Position numbers and translations under genes: made by a program. The notes below the pieces were generated by a model. That model searched no databases, was not told the origin of the DNA, and saw nothing but the letters and a program-made list of their open reading frames with translations. From assembly GCA_029531795.1 (NCBI GenBank), contig JAPEIS010000017.1:372001-436000 (forward strand): a DNA stretch of 64,000 bases, read 5' to 3'. This DNA comes from Sclerotinia nivalis (Eukaryota > Ascomycota > Leotiomycetes > Helotiales > Sclerotiniaceae). Positions 36,564 through 48,890 of the stretch are shown here, in pieces; within the stretch, counting starts at the first letter, position 1, and the number at the start of each line of letters is the position of its first letter.

Positions 36564-37510
36564 AGACAAACTTTCTTTTGGTATTGATGAGGAAACGAAT
36601 CAAGAAATAACGGTTATTTTGGAGAGTGCTGTTCAATTGAGATGTAAAGCAATTTCTATTGGTTATACTGCAAGAAATAGGAAACCCGAAAAAGAAGAAT
36701 AATTGTTGCTTCTCTGTCTCATGTCTCAGTACTCTCCGTACATTGTTGTGGTGGTGGTTGTCGGGTTCTTCAGATCTTTCCATTCGGCACCTAAGAGTCG
36801 AGATCGGGATTTGAGATGAATAGAAATGGAAATGAATTGAGGGAAACTAACATTTTCTTATATGGATAACTATTTAGTAGATATCATTAATATCATCCAG
36901 TCTTTTGGGGAAAATTCTATTCTATTCTATTTTGTTATGATTTGATCTATAGAATAATAGGTACTTGTAGTATATTTCTCGAGAACAGCTCAATTGGGAC
37001 AATTAACTAGCTAAAAAGAAAACATTGACTTCACGATCAGTTCTTTGTTTGCTCTACCAACTACAGGAAGATTAAGATTATAGCTTTACGAAATACAATA
37101 CAATACATCAGAGGACTTTCAGAGACAATTAACTTTCTAGAAATCAATTTCCTAAAATTACTTCGACAAGCACCTACCTTCACCACTGACCTCTATCTGC
37201 CGTTTGTATACGAAGTTTATTAGAATTACAGCGCAACACTACAGCACAGCACATTAAATCATTGAGACCTGCAAGCGCTGCACAGCATAGCACAACACCC
37301 GCATCCAAGATTCACAGCATTGATTTTTACGACCAAAGCATAAAAGAAGTACATTAACCTTAGCAATTCAAAAAGCTACATCGGATCTATCGGTTCTCAA
37401 GTCTTCAATCAATGTTTCAAAGGGAAATTTCAATCTACAACAATCCATTCTTCAAATCTCTCGTCTCACAAACAAAGAATCATACTCAAACTCAAATAAA
37501 ATAATGAATT

Positions 37511-40077
37511 ATGGCACCAATTCAAAGATTTGGAAGTCTTAGGAATATTCGAAAGAAGTCATCATCTACCAATACCAATACCCCACAAGATACGGTAACC
37601 CATGAGGGGCTAATTGCAATGAGGTATGAGGATATGTTCCCTGGTGCAAGGGCTCCAATTCCCGTTACTGTCGCACCTCCACTGTCTCCACCTTCAGAAA
37701 CTCATCCTGCTTTTCGACCACGATTACTCGCTCATGAATTAGAAGGATTGAAGGATGATACGAAGAGAGATTCTGGTCTTGCTCCCACCACCAGTACAAT
37801 TACTCGAGATCGTGAAGGTGAAGGCGAAGGTGAAGGCGAAGCTTTTGTTAATACAGCCGATAATGATAATGTCTTGGGGATCAATATAAACTTTGATTCA
37901 AAAGTGGCCATGGCAAATTCAAGTCCCACTCCACAAACTCAATGGAGCGATGTGCAATCACCCGCATTGGCAAAATCTCCAACTTTAATGAAAAATGAAA
38001 GCTTTGGGCCATCTCCTGCAGGGTCCTTGAAGCGATGGAAGACGAAGAATGGTAATGCAAAAACTTCTACCGGTACTGGTAAATCAACCGATTTCCCAGA
38101 AGAGGATTTCTCACCTATCACAACTCCAATACCAAATGAAAGTATATTAGAGGAAGATTTTATGCAATCTATGTCCTTTTCAAAAAGAGGCAGTATGATG
38201 CTAGGCGGAAGAAAGGCAGTCAATGGCCAAGCGAGGACAAATGCGACGCGAAGGTGGGTTGGATCAAAGCCCCGTAGCGTACCAGCTTATTGTGCTGACG
38301 AGAGACATCAATAGACAACCCAGCTTTTCTATGTTAGCCACAACGTCGCCCACGATCAAAGTATTATCCGACGATTTGGAAATGGAGTCGCAAAAGGTCA
38401 GATCTATGTATGAGTCGGGGTCGGGATTTGACTGGCGCGATGGGAAAGAAGACACAATTGATAATCGTTTAACTGTTGGAGGGGAATCCATACCCGAAAG
38501 ACCTGTTACGTGAGTGTGGAACTGCTTACTGATAATTCCGCTCTCCACTAATTAATTTAGGGCAAACAGTTACTTGACTCCGAATGGCATAGGAGTACCA
38601 CCACGATCCGCGAGCGCATTATCGAGCAGAAGACCTGCTGAGTTAGCTGGGGGAATCGAAGATTGGGAAGATGTGAATGGAAATGATGTCGATAGATATG
38701 GCTTCATTAGTCAAAGAACTACCTCCAGACCTGGCACACCAGAACCAAAGCCACCACAACGCGTTTCGACTGTACTTCAATTAGCCTCGCAGGCACCGCG
38801 ACGAAAACGAACATTTGGTCGATCACCGTCTACTGCGACTTCCCAGAAGGGTCTCAGACGTACGCCTAGTCGAAAGGTTTCTGCGAGATCATCAAAAAGG
38901 TCACAGGTGGATAATGCATCAATACGCAGTTCGCGAAGCTCTCAACTAAGGCAAGCTGCCAACCGATTACCAGGGAATAAAGATAGAAGATGGATGGACG
39001 AGGCAGGTGATATGTTGACTTTACCTCCTGGACTGGCAGATATTGCTGAAGAAGCGGAAGGGGGTAAAGGTATGGAGTTAATGAAGAGGAAAGAATCGGA
39101 ACGAACAGAGAAATGGAGGAGAATGGCGAAAATAATTAAGGGCAAGGATGGAGAAGGAATGGAATTCGAATTCGATACGAAAAGTTCCAAATTAATAGAA
39201 AGGACATGGAAAGGGATTCCTGATCGTTGGCGGTCTGCGGCATGGTATTCATTTCTTGCTTCTTCAGCCAAGAAGAGAAAAGATAGCCCACAAGAGGAAG
39301 ATATAATTCAAGCCTTCCATAGGCTACAGGATCAAAGTTCGGCGGATGATGTTCAGATCGATCTTGATGTTCCTCGGACAATCAATAGTCACATAATGTT
39401 TAGACGAAGATATAGAGGAGGTCAGCGATTACTCTTTAGGGTTCTCCACGCTTTATCACTATATTTTCCAGCTACTGGGTATGTTCAGGGTATGGCATCA
39501 TTAGCAGCTACTCTTCTGTGTTACTATGATGAAGAAAAATGCTTTGTCATGCTAGTACGCATGTGGACTTTACGTGGTTTGGAGAAATTATACGAACCCG
39601 GGTTTCCAGGTTTGATGGCTGCTTTGGATGAATTCTCAACTAAGTGGCTAGATAATGGTGAGGTATCAGCTAAGCTGGTAAGTGCTTTATATTCTACTTC
39701 TTTCATACAAATACTGACTCTGATAGAATGAACTCGGCATAGAACCAACTGCATACGGCACTCGATGGTATCTCACTCTTTTTAACTATTCGATTCCTTT
39801 CCCAGCTCAACTTCGTGTATGGGATGTATTCATGCTTCTAGGAGATGAAGATCAATCATTACCTTACAGCAAAGATCGACCATTCGCAGGTGGTTTGGAT
39901 ATTATTCATGCTACTAGTGCGGCTTTAATCGATGGTACGAGAGATATATTACTCGACAGTGATTTTGAAAGCTCAATGAAAGTCCTCACTAGCTGGATCC
40001 CGGTCAAGGATGAGGAATTATTGATGAAAGTTGCGAAAGCGGAGTGGAAGTTACATCGAGTGAAGAGGAGAAGTTGA
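37511..40077 (+). CDS. TBC-domain Rab GTPase-activating protein
   Basis: Four exons: 37511-38253, 38315-38509, 38561-39677, 39727-40077; 801 residues. Introns are 61, 51 and 49 bases, each GT...AG with CTGAC or CTAAT branch sites, and all joins keep frame. The first half (about 1-520) is low-complexity, Ser/Pro-rich with a short GEGE run, likely disordered. The TBC domain lies at about 523-790. It starts with the R.W.GIP...R motif (ERTWKGIPDRWR), has the arginine finger IDLDVPR at about 578-584 (IxxDxxR) and the glutamine finger YVQGM at about 619 (YxQ). Both catalytic fingers are present, so GTP hydrolysis on a Rab GTPase in membrane traffic is expected; the partner Rab cannot be told. The ATG at 37504 is followed quickly by a stop in its frame, so 37511 was chosen. 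Confidence 0.93.
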
Positions 40078-41533
40078 GCTGAGCTATTAAAGGAAGAGGA
40101 AACAAGATACCCGTCGATATCACAAAATCGACACCGCGTTGCTGTACATATTACTGCACTGCCAACACGACGAATATTTCCTTTGTTTTGATGCCTTGAT
40201 GTTGGGCCGGCCGTAGCTCGTTTATTTTTTTTCCTTTTCAAAGTCATTTGCTGCTCGTTTTTACTGCACTATACCATACACGCATGGGGTGGGTTTTATA
40301 TTATGGCTTTTTAATCTGTTGGCTTTTCTTGAGAGAGAAAGATGGGGTTCTTTTCTTCACTGTATATTTCATTTTCTTAGGGAGGATAGGGTCAGCAGGA
40401 GGGATAATATATAGCTGTAAATGGCTATAGATGGCTATGGATATAGCCTTTAAATTTTTGCTTGAAGGAAGGTGAAATTTGGGTTTGGGATGGGAAGTGA
40501 GAATTTGTTGGATTGGATGGCTTTGGGGGAGAGAGGTTAATGGGAGGAGATAAAGGAGGAAGGAATGGGAATATTAGGGGCTTATACCAATGGTCTCTCT
40601 TTGAAGAGATATAATGTTTACTTTGGGGTGACATGGAGAGGGGTGATTTATTAGAGTGGGGGAGCTGTCATATAAACATGATATGAGAGGAGGAAAAGAG
40701 GGAGGGGTGAAAGATAGAGATGCAAGATAGAGATGGCAAATGGATAATCCAAAATCAGATAGCATGGATGGATGGATGGATGGCAAGCTATAAATAAATA
40801 GATCATTCTATCGTGTCATACCGTATCGTATCATATCGTATCGTAAGAGTAAGGGGAGAGTGAGAGTGAGAGGAAGATGGGAGGAGATAAGTAGATAGAA
40901 GGATAAAAGAAGAAAGGAAATGTTGAAAGATTACGTACTTATTTATTTATTTCTCTTCTTTTTTATTTGATTGGGTAAGGGGAAGAGGAGAAGGAAGGGG
41001 GGGTAGTTAGTTATATTAGTTATATTAGCTATACATATCATTATTACAACTCATCTCATCTCATCTCATCTGTTAATGTATAATGTATATTGTATTAGTC
41101 CGGATAGGTTAGATAAAAGATACTGGATGCTGGATGCTGGATCGTGAGGGGAAGAGGAAGAGTATATTTATTTCGGAATTATTATATGTTGGGGTTTTGG
41201 CTCGGGTTGGGCTGAAAAGGTTGAATTGGAAGGGTAGGGCAAGAGAAGGTAAGGTAGGAAGTTTTGTGTTAGGTTGGGTTAGATTGTGTTGGGTTGAGTT
41301 AGATTGAATTGATGGTGAATAATGTTGTGTGTTAAGTGTGTTAAGTTTGTTAAGTTTGTTAAGTATTTAGAGGGGTTTGATAATTATGATTATAAAGAGA
41401 TGAGAAAGAAGAAAGGTGATGATTAAGACATGACCTGTTTAAGTATTGGGGTGGTAGGTAATTAAGTGATATGTACTAGATATATAGAATTCTGTTTAAT
41501 TGGTTTGGATGATAGGAAGGGAGGAAGATAGAG

Positions 41534-41608
41534 GGGAAGGGAAGGGAAGGGAAGGGAAGGGAAGGGAAGGGAAGGGAAGGGAAGGGAAGGGAAGGGAAGG
41601 GAAGGGAA
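41534..41608. repeat. (GGGAA)15 tandem repeat
   Basis: Fifteen perfect copies of a purine-only pentamer. On the minus strand it creates a false FPSLP repeat frame (41462-41698). Purine/pyrimidine asymmetry of this length can form triplex-type structures. Confidence 0.95.
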
Positions 41609-43309
41609 GGAAGAAAAACCAACATAGGAAACTTGTACAATTAATGGTAAGATAATCAGATACACGTCCATTCTCCTCCTCCCTCTCCCCTTTTTCAACC
41701 CAACAGCTTATAAAAGAATTTAGGAGAGAGCTGAGATCTGGGCTATTGGTGAACTTCCAAGCTCTTCGCCCGTTCGGTATATTTAATTTAGTATTTTGTG
41801 AACTTCCAGTGATTAATTATCTATTGTATGTGTGTAATGTAACGCGATGCAAAGTCTTTGGAGTTTGTTTAGGTTGCTTGTTTCTTAGAGGGGGGGGGGG
41901 AGATATTTCTGGGTTGTGGTTGTGGTTGGTGGAGGAAGATGGGATGAGGGAGATTCAATGCTCTGTCTTGGAAGATTAGATGCGTATCATCTCATCTAGA
42001 AGCGGTATTTGGATGAGGTGCAAATGTGTAATAGTGCAAGGGGTTTTTGTTATATGATGTCGATGTTGATTTTGATGTGCTGCCCGGTGAGGTGAGGTAA
42101 GGAAGGTAAGGTAAGATTATGCAAGTAAAGTGAACTCCAGAGTCTGGGGGGAATGGCGAATTGGTAGTAAGGGTGAGTAAATTCTTATACGTTGTTTGAT
42201 GCGATACGACGGGGCTTGGATTGCTGGGGAGGTTAGAGGGAGAGGGAGATGATACTAGAGCTGGGAGGTATGGTGGTGCGTATGGGTTTTTGGAAATCGG
42301 TGTTGCTGGCTACTGAGCATTGAGTTGGATAGCGTATTGATGGGTAATGTGAAAGCTATGTATATATATGGAAGTAAACAAGATTGACACTTTCTGATCA
42401 GGGCTAACCTTAACCTTATCTATTTGTCTGTGTTTAAATTCTTGCATGCCGAAGAAATTACATTCTCGGAGTAGTTAGCGGTGACTTTGATATCGTCAAT
42501 ATATAATATTCCTTCATCAAAAGCAAGATACAATGGTCGTTCCTCACAGTATGTAGATTTTATGAAAGTCGAATCCATCCGAAACAAAACACATGGAGTT
42601 TTGTATGTACAGTTTACTTTACAATTGAAGCAGGTGTCTGGTCTCTAAAGGGACTTGGTTGAAATTTGATATATGTTCCTTGGAAGTTGGGTGGAATTAT
42701 GGCTAGATTTTTGAATTGGATATGTGTTATGGTAATATGCATACGACAAAGTATGAGGATATTGACGATTTGGTAGTACAAGACTGAGACTTGGACATGG
42801 CATAAGTTAAAAGTATTAGGTAGGAACAAAGGGAGCAATGAATGTGCTAAAAGACTTGGGACCCGGATTTGAGAAAGAACTTAAGTCGATTAAACGGTAC
42901 TTTTGCAAGTAAGTATAATATTGGCTAGCTTGCCTTTAGACTTCAGCACAAGAATCTTCGTGGTCATGGGATTCCATTCAAAGTGTGGTACAGAAGAACC
43001 GATTATGAAAGATTTGCATACTTATATGGTGCACGAGTTTGCCGGTCCCCTTAAGGATTATTGAACTAAATGACTATGTCAAATCCTACGAAACCTTGTT
43101 CATCAATCGTGAATTTGTCACCTTGTACTCCTTATGAGACGCTTCTGAGATATAGAAAGGATAGTAAAAGGCGCTGTGCCAAGTTGTTGACTATCTAGCT
43201 AAGCCATATCTTAAGGTTGGAAAAAATCAATTCTCCTCGTGCCTCACATAACGTAATGCTTGAAGCTTGCGAGGCGGCAAAAAACGATTATAATCCAGAA
43301 CCCCTATTC

Positions 43310-43372
43310 TATTGATCCTATCCCGGACGAGAGGAAAAAGTAGTTGTTTGAAATTGAAAGATAGGATCAATA
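43310..43372. repeat. 13-base inverted repeat (hairpin)
   Basis: TATTGATCCTATC at 43310-43322 and its exact complement GATAGGATCAATA at 43360-43372, with a 37-base loop. No run of T follows, so it does not look like a Pol III terminator; role unknown. Confidence 0.8.
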
Positions 43373-46300
43373 TAAACTCGGAGAGGATAGGATAGTGCAG
43401 GGTGATTGCATTGGGATCGGAGGATACGATGGAGTGGAGGTATCAAGATGAATATAAATCGATAAATTAATAACTATCTATCCTCCCAACTTAAGGTTGA
43501 GGATACACTTTCAAGAATTCAATGGATAGGTAGCATGGGGTAGAATAAATCTCGTTCTAGAGAGGATGGAATAGAATGCGAGAGACTAAGTGTGGGGATT
43601 TTCAAACTCTGACTGTAACAAGAACCTGGAACTGGAACTGAAAGGGGCTTGGATTTTTAGATATTCCCCTCCGCAGAAGTCCTCACTCACAAAGATAGTG
43701 CGATCCCAAAATCACTGCAAGCTGATTATTTTTGACGATGGTACTTGTTCGCATAGTATCGATCTGAGATATCCTTAGTAAGATTATTGTCTCGACTCAA
43801 ATTGAAAACCTCTTCATGAGTTATCATTCCAAGTAAATGAGTGCAAATATATTTTGAGCAACCATTCACTATTTCTCGCGTGGTTGCAAACTTTTGCTAC
43901 CTCTATCTACATAATTCCAAGCGTGCCAGAACCAAGGAAAGTGTGTTGTGGGGAAGAAAAAAAGAGAAAGTAGGGGAGGGGTATTGAATCGGACTTTGAT
44001 TCTAGGAGTGTAGTATTTTTCATCCCCCATATCCAGACTTTAGCGTGATGAGGTGCAATTCTTGTTATTTTACTCCGAGGAAAGAAGGAAAGCTGTCTGG
44101 TTTTGCAAATGGAACTGAGGAACGACACAAAGCTGATGGCTTCGTCTCCAATGCACCAGTGGAAAGGGCTTTTCGAAATACAAATTTGAATAGCTACTTG
44201 GCGGTACCAAAGGTTATAAATGGATATTTGTGTAGATCTCAAAGCAATATAGTTGCTAAATACTAGTATCTAAGCTTCTTCCCAGCACATGGTTTCCTCG
44301 TGGCGGCTTCGTGACGGCGTATGATGCCGGCCGGTTGAATGCTCCCCAATGTCGTTCTCCCTCGTGGATAGATATTACCGCCTTGGCTGGTATCGAGTGG
44401 CGCGTTAGCTTATATCTGTAAAGTTTGTGGATGTAGTCCCAGCTCGCATTGTTGCTAGGATGTACAGCAGCATTAGACGACGATTTGGCTTGTTTGGGAA
44501 GTGGTAAAATGATCATCGTTGCTCAAGGCCCAATCTGTATTCTCGAATCTACCTGAAAATTTGGTTCATGTCGGCGCGAGCTTACGAGCGTCATTAGGTT
44601 AGTCTAACACGTACTCAGAGTTCTGCTTCGTGGATTGAAATCCATTGTGGCTGGTGCATTATTTTCGATAAGATGTATCTAGACAGACATATTTGTCTTT
44701 TAATGCACTAGATGAATTAGTTCAAACGATCAATAATTTGACATTCTTCCATGACCGAGGAATCTTTTTGGGCGGTTGGAGGGGTATGAACTTTTCTAGG
44801 TACCACATTTAATGTCATGAGAAGTGGGGTTTCCGCAAGGTTAGATGGATCGAAGAAGGCAAGTTTCAAACTAAGTTCATAATGGACGTATGAGATCAAC
44901 GCGGAAAATCAACGCGGAAATCCAAAGATGGCGTGTTGATTCGCCACACCTTGGGATCTTCAAGCTTACACTCACAACGTCAAGGCGAGAGAATGATCGA
45001 CATGATGCTGTCGAGAACTTAAGATGCTTATCGGACGGGCTGTCAGATGGAGCGGTTGTGACAAAATCGGGCACGGGCATCCGTAATTGTCGATCGTATT
45101 GAAGATTCGTGTACTCCACCAAACACTTTTGTTCCGAATGTGTTTTTTGGGCAGTAATAAGTAACAATAATTGGTAATCTTTCTCATTGTGGATTCATGT
45201 CCCGCTTCTCAATATAAAAATCTAAGGAAATCGTATGATTCATTAGATCTACATTGTCCGGAACTCGTATGATTTCTACAACATTGGGATCCAGAAGTAA
45301 GAATTTACAACTTCTCTACATGTGACAGAGTAGATATGCTATGATTTCCGAAAAAGATTTGTCAAAATACCTAATGGGCTATGTCCAACCCCGCCAGAAG
45401 GAAGGGTAACTGAATATTGGTGGAGGCAAAGTTTGTACACGTCAAGCTACCTTGCTGTCGAATAGGCAAGTAGAATTCTCCAACTTGTGGCTCTACTACT
45501 TAGCCCTTTCTGTACTCCAGTCCGAAAACTACGTCAATATCTTCAAGATCAAGAAGAAAAAAGTATATAACCAAGGATTCGAAAAAGAAAACATCTACCT
45601 CCGTCGTATAATTTAATATAGTTGATTAGACAAGTACATGGACGGGAGGTCTCAAAATTACTTCACTTAGACTGGCACTATGACCCCTTAGAGGCTCGAG
45701 TTCTATGCATAATCGACCCTTCGTAATAGCAAGTTACCAAAACGATCTCATACGCACAGAAGAAAGAAGGATGACAAGGACTAAGTGAGCGATGAAAGCG
45801 TCAACCAGGTTCACGGGATACAAGGTTTTTAAATATCCCGTGTTTGAGAACCCCTTAAGAATTTTGCTAGAATCTAAAGTCGTTTGAATCTTGATAGACT
45901 TCAAAACTTTAATGCGTTTATCGCACATCTGGAAGCTCATTAAAATTCCATCTTTATCCTTGGTTAGGAGGTGACTTCGGAGGTTCCGGCCATTCATTTT
46001 AGATGTGCTTTGATAATGTTTTGAGATTAGCCCAACAATGCGTCATGAGAGAATATTCTCGAACATTCAATATCGATAGAATGAAATTGTTTTATTATGG
46101 CCAAGTACTCGTACCGTTGCTACATTTTCGAGAACAAATCGCTTTTTCCGCAACTACACACCGCTCTACCAACCCCTTTACCCATTCATGTCTCTCTTAA
46201 ACCAACGGTGTAGAAATTAATTTGATTGATTTAATATCAACATATGCACACAATCAGGTATCTTAAACGCAAAGATACAGACGGCATCACAACTTACAGC

Positions 46301-48890
46301 ACCTACGTAGCATTTCGGGCATGTTGCATCAAGCTTCAGCACCAAAATTATCCGACGCCCCTTCATCTCTCTCACACAAAGTTTGGCGAGCGCCAAGGCA
46401 CGGGCACCCGTGATTTCCTAGAACTTTTAATGATGTTATCCGCTCGGAGAAATTGATTGCATAGAGAACATTCGGGTTCATTACTGTATTCTGCAATTAC
46501 CTATTTGTGCTACAAAAGAAGAATAAGTATGCAACATGCAACAATTGCACGCGTTGTCGTTCCCCTGCCAATGATGACTACCATTTGGACGAAAAGCAAA
46601 CACTAGAAGCCTAAAAAACTCTCCTTCATGTAACCAGCTGAATCTAACGCCGACCTCGGGAGCTCAACCGTTCCCATTAAGGAACATTCGACAGTAACTT
46701 ACCAGGTACCAGGTATCCAGGTATACTATAATGGAAAGCAAATCTCGAAATCAAGTAACACGAGCATTAAGCCATGATACCTACTTACTCTGCCGTGTTG
46801 ACGCGGTGCCCCCTCAACTGGCAAGCTTTGACCAATTTACTATGGGAGATTGCCAGTCAATGGAGACTCGAGAATTTACAATTCTGGCACACAGAAGAAA
46901 ACAGTGCATTGTCGGAAAATAAGAATTCTCCATAATCTGGTAATTAGGTAGAAAAGTCTCTACTCTGATGTTTGACTACTAGCCCACCACCGGCCTACCT
47001 AATAAGGCTTCTAGCCCCTAACTCCTAACCTAAAACAGATAATACCGTCACCCAGGTCAGATAGGCTCGAGACAGATTGGTACAACCGAGGTAAGAACGT
47101 TTTGCCAACTACAGTACTCACCTAGTAGTTACCTAGTAGTTAATCTCTTCACAAAACCTGAAATGAACACAAGTGACAAAATGATATTCCCTTTTCATCA
47201 ACGCCATCATCATTGTCAGGTCAGATTTGATTAACTGGGAGATGAAGTGGTCCTTTCATAACGGAGCTTAGCGAAAATTCGATGCTTATACCTTATTTGG
47301 TTGGCCCAGACCCGTACCGGTTGGATTTGATGATCTGCCTTGTGTTTCAAAGAGACACAGGATTTAACGACCACCGATGAACCATCAATTCAGATCTCTC
47401 GAAACACCCAATTAACAGACGAGAATGAGGACCCTAAAAATGTTAATCATACAGGGTGAGAAATTAATGTCGGTCTCGCAATTGTATCGAGTATGGGGCG
47501 ACCTGACGTATGAGCACTAGAAGATTAGGGCCAACCAACTACGTTTTAAAATGCCAGTGTGTTATGGAGAACCTTCATCCTGGACATGTTCGCGAGCTCC
47601 AAGTGGACGAGGGAGGAGAGCCATGCATCTCCCACAATCCTTTATCCCTGCAAACCTTGCGGTAGGTGATCGCGCTTCGAGAAGAACCAACGAACACACA
47701 GCCTAGTCAGCCATACGTATGCCATATTAGGTAGGTAGCTGGTGGAGGAATCTCGTTTCTTACCAATCTCCAACTTACATACATCCGTAATGTTGTGACT
47801 ACTCAATTCTCTCATCAGGAACGGATTTTCTCGAGCACCCGGAAAGGGCTCTGACCATTTAGCACCCTAGCCTTGGCAGACATAAGCTTCCATTGATGCA
47901 TTCGACTTCTCCTTCTGTGGCCCTATGGCCGACCTCTCTAGTCCATAAAGAATACTCCGCTGCTTCTTCTCCACCCCAATCTCAGCCCCAGGCCTCGGGA
48001 TCCAGAACCTAGTTGATCATCAACCATTGGCACATTTTACACTTTTTTGTATTCCAAGGTGCCCTTGGTGAACCGGCAACCCAATCACTTTCCTACAGGC
48101 TACTACATGCACATCTTCGTAGTCTGCCACTGCCATTTCGGATAAGGTTTTGCTCACGAAAAGATCCCAAGCTTGTATCACTTAGTATATTGGGCAATGT
48201 TATTACCCTTTACAGACCATCTAAAGTCAAAACAGTAAACTCGAAAAGCAAAATTCCCACTTGCCCCACCATCTTCGCTGTTTGTAATATCGGATACCCC
48301 TGCTCCATTTTTTATTTCGCACTTCACAAACAATCTCGAGCTCAACGGCAATTTCAGTCTGGTCTTTTCCAAGGTTGTTATCACTATCTGTACCGAGCGT
48401 TTAGTGGGATCACTCTTCAACGCCTGCTTCTCCGTTCTTCAGGCTTACAACAAGTCGATCTTGTACTTTTTTTTGACAAAGCACACGACTTTTATGTACA
48501 CCACAACTTTTTTCCCTGAAGATCGTCCCTGCAGTTGACAGACCTTTTTTGTCAACTTCTAGATCTTGAGTCAATACTCGTGGGCCTGTGATTTGCGGAT
48601 CCAGATTAGGCTCCACAGTCCCACACATCACTAGCATTCCAAATCCCGGATCCATCTGGAATATCTGATATACACAGCTGAACCCAGACATTCAATTACC
48701 ACGTACGAGTTGGCAAATATGGGTGAGAAGTGTGGGGGTTTATTCTAGTTCTACATAAAAGGTCGACGGGTCCATTGGCTAGCATCTGCCTATTTGCACC
48801 TCGCCGTTATCACTTTAAAGGTGCTTTTTTTTTTTCCACACACGTTCTTACTTTCCTTCTTTTGGCTTTAGTGAATGCCTCCATCCCGAC

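Larger units (their letters stand above)
34645..37510. other. Intergenic region with simple repeats; leader of the TBC gene
   Basis: No gene recognised. It contains a GGGAAAT array (35402-35471), a GATTTA-type hexamer run (35633-35655), a 22-base perfect palindrome (36542-36563) and a 7-base-arm hairpin TTTTGAG/CTCAAAA near 35888-35910. About 37,170-37,510 is C/A-rich and free of long open frames, consistent with promoter and 5' UTR of the downstream gene. Confidence 0.5.
40078..48890. other. 8.8-kb intergenic region without recognised gene
   Basis: Many short open frames occur on both strands, none over 170 codons and none with a domain I recognise or plausible intron joins. It contains simple repeats near the TBC gene (TGGA run about 40761-40784, CATCT run about 41050-41070, GGGAA array 41534-41608) and a 13-base inverted repeat (43310/43360). 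47,900-48,890 is pyrimidine-rich like a fungal promoter and 5' UTR. A 168-codon frame at 48013-48519 lies there but has no supporting motif. Non-coding transcripts or fast-evolving small genes cannot be excluded. Confidence 0.5.

Noticed and set aside
37732..38223. Minus-strand frames of 65 and 94 codons, and similar ones opposite the other genes
   Set aside because: Shadows of the TBC gene and other spliced genes on the plus strand.
41462..41698. Minus-strand frame with FPSLP repeats
   Set aside because: Translation of the GGGAA array; no start context or domain.
48013..48519. 168-codon plus-strand frame
   Set aside because: Lies in pyrimidine-rich probable promoter/5' UTR; no recognisable motif, and overlapping minus-strand frames are of similar length.
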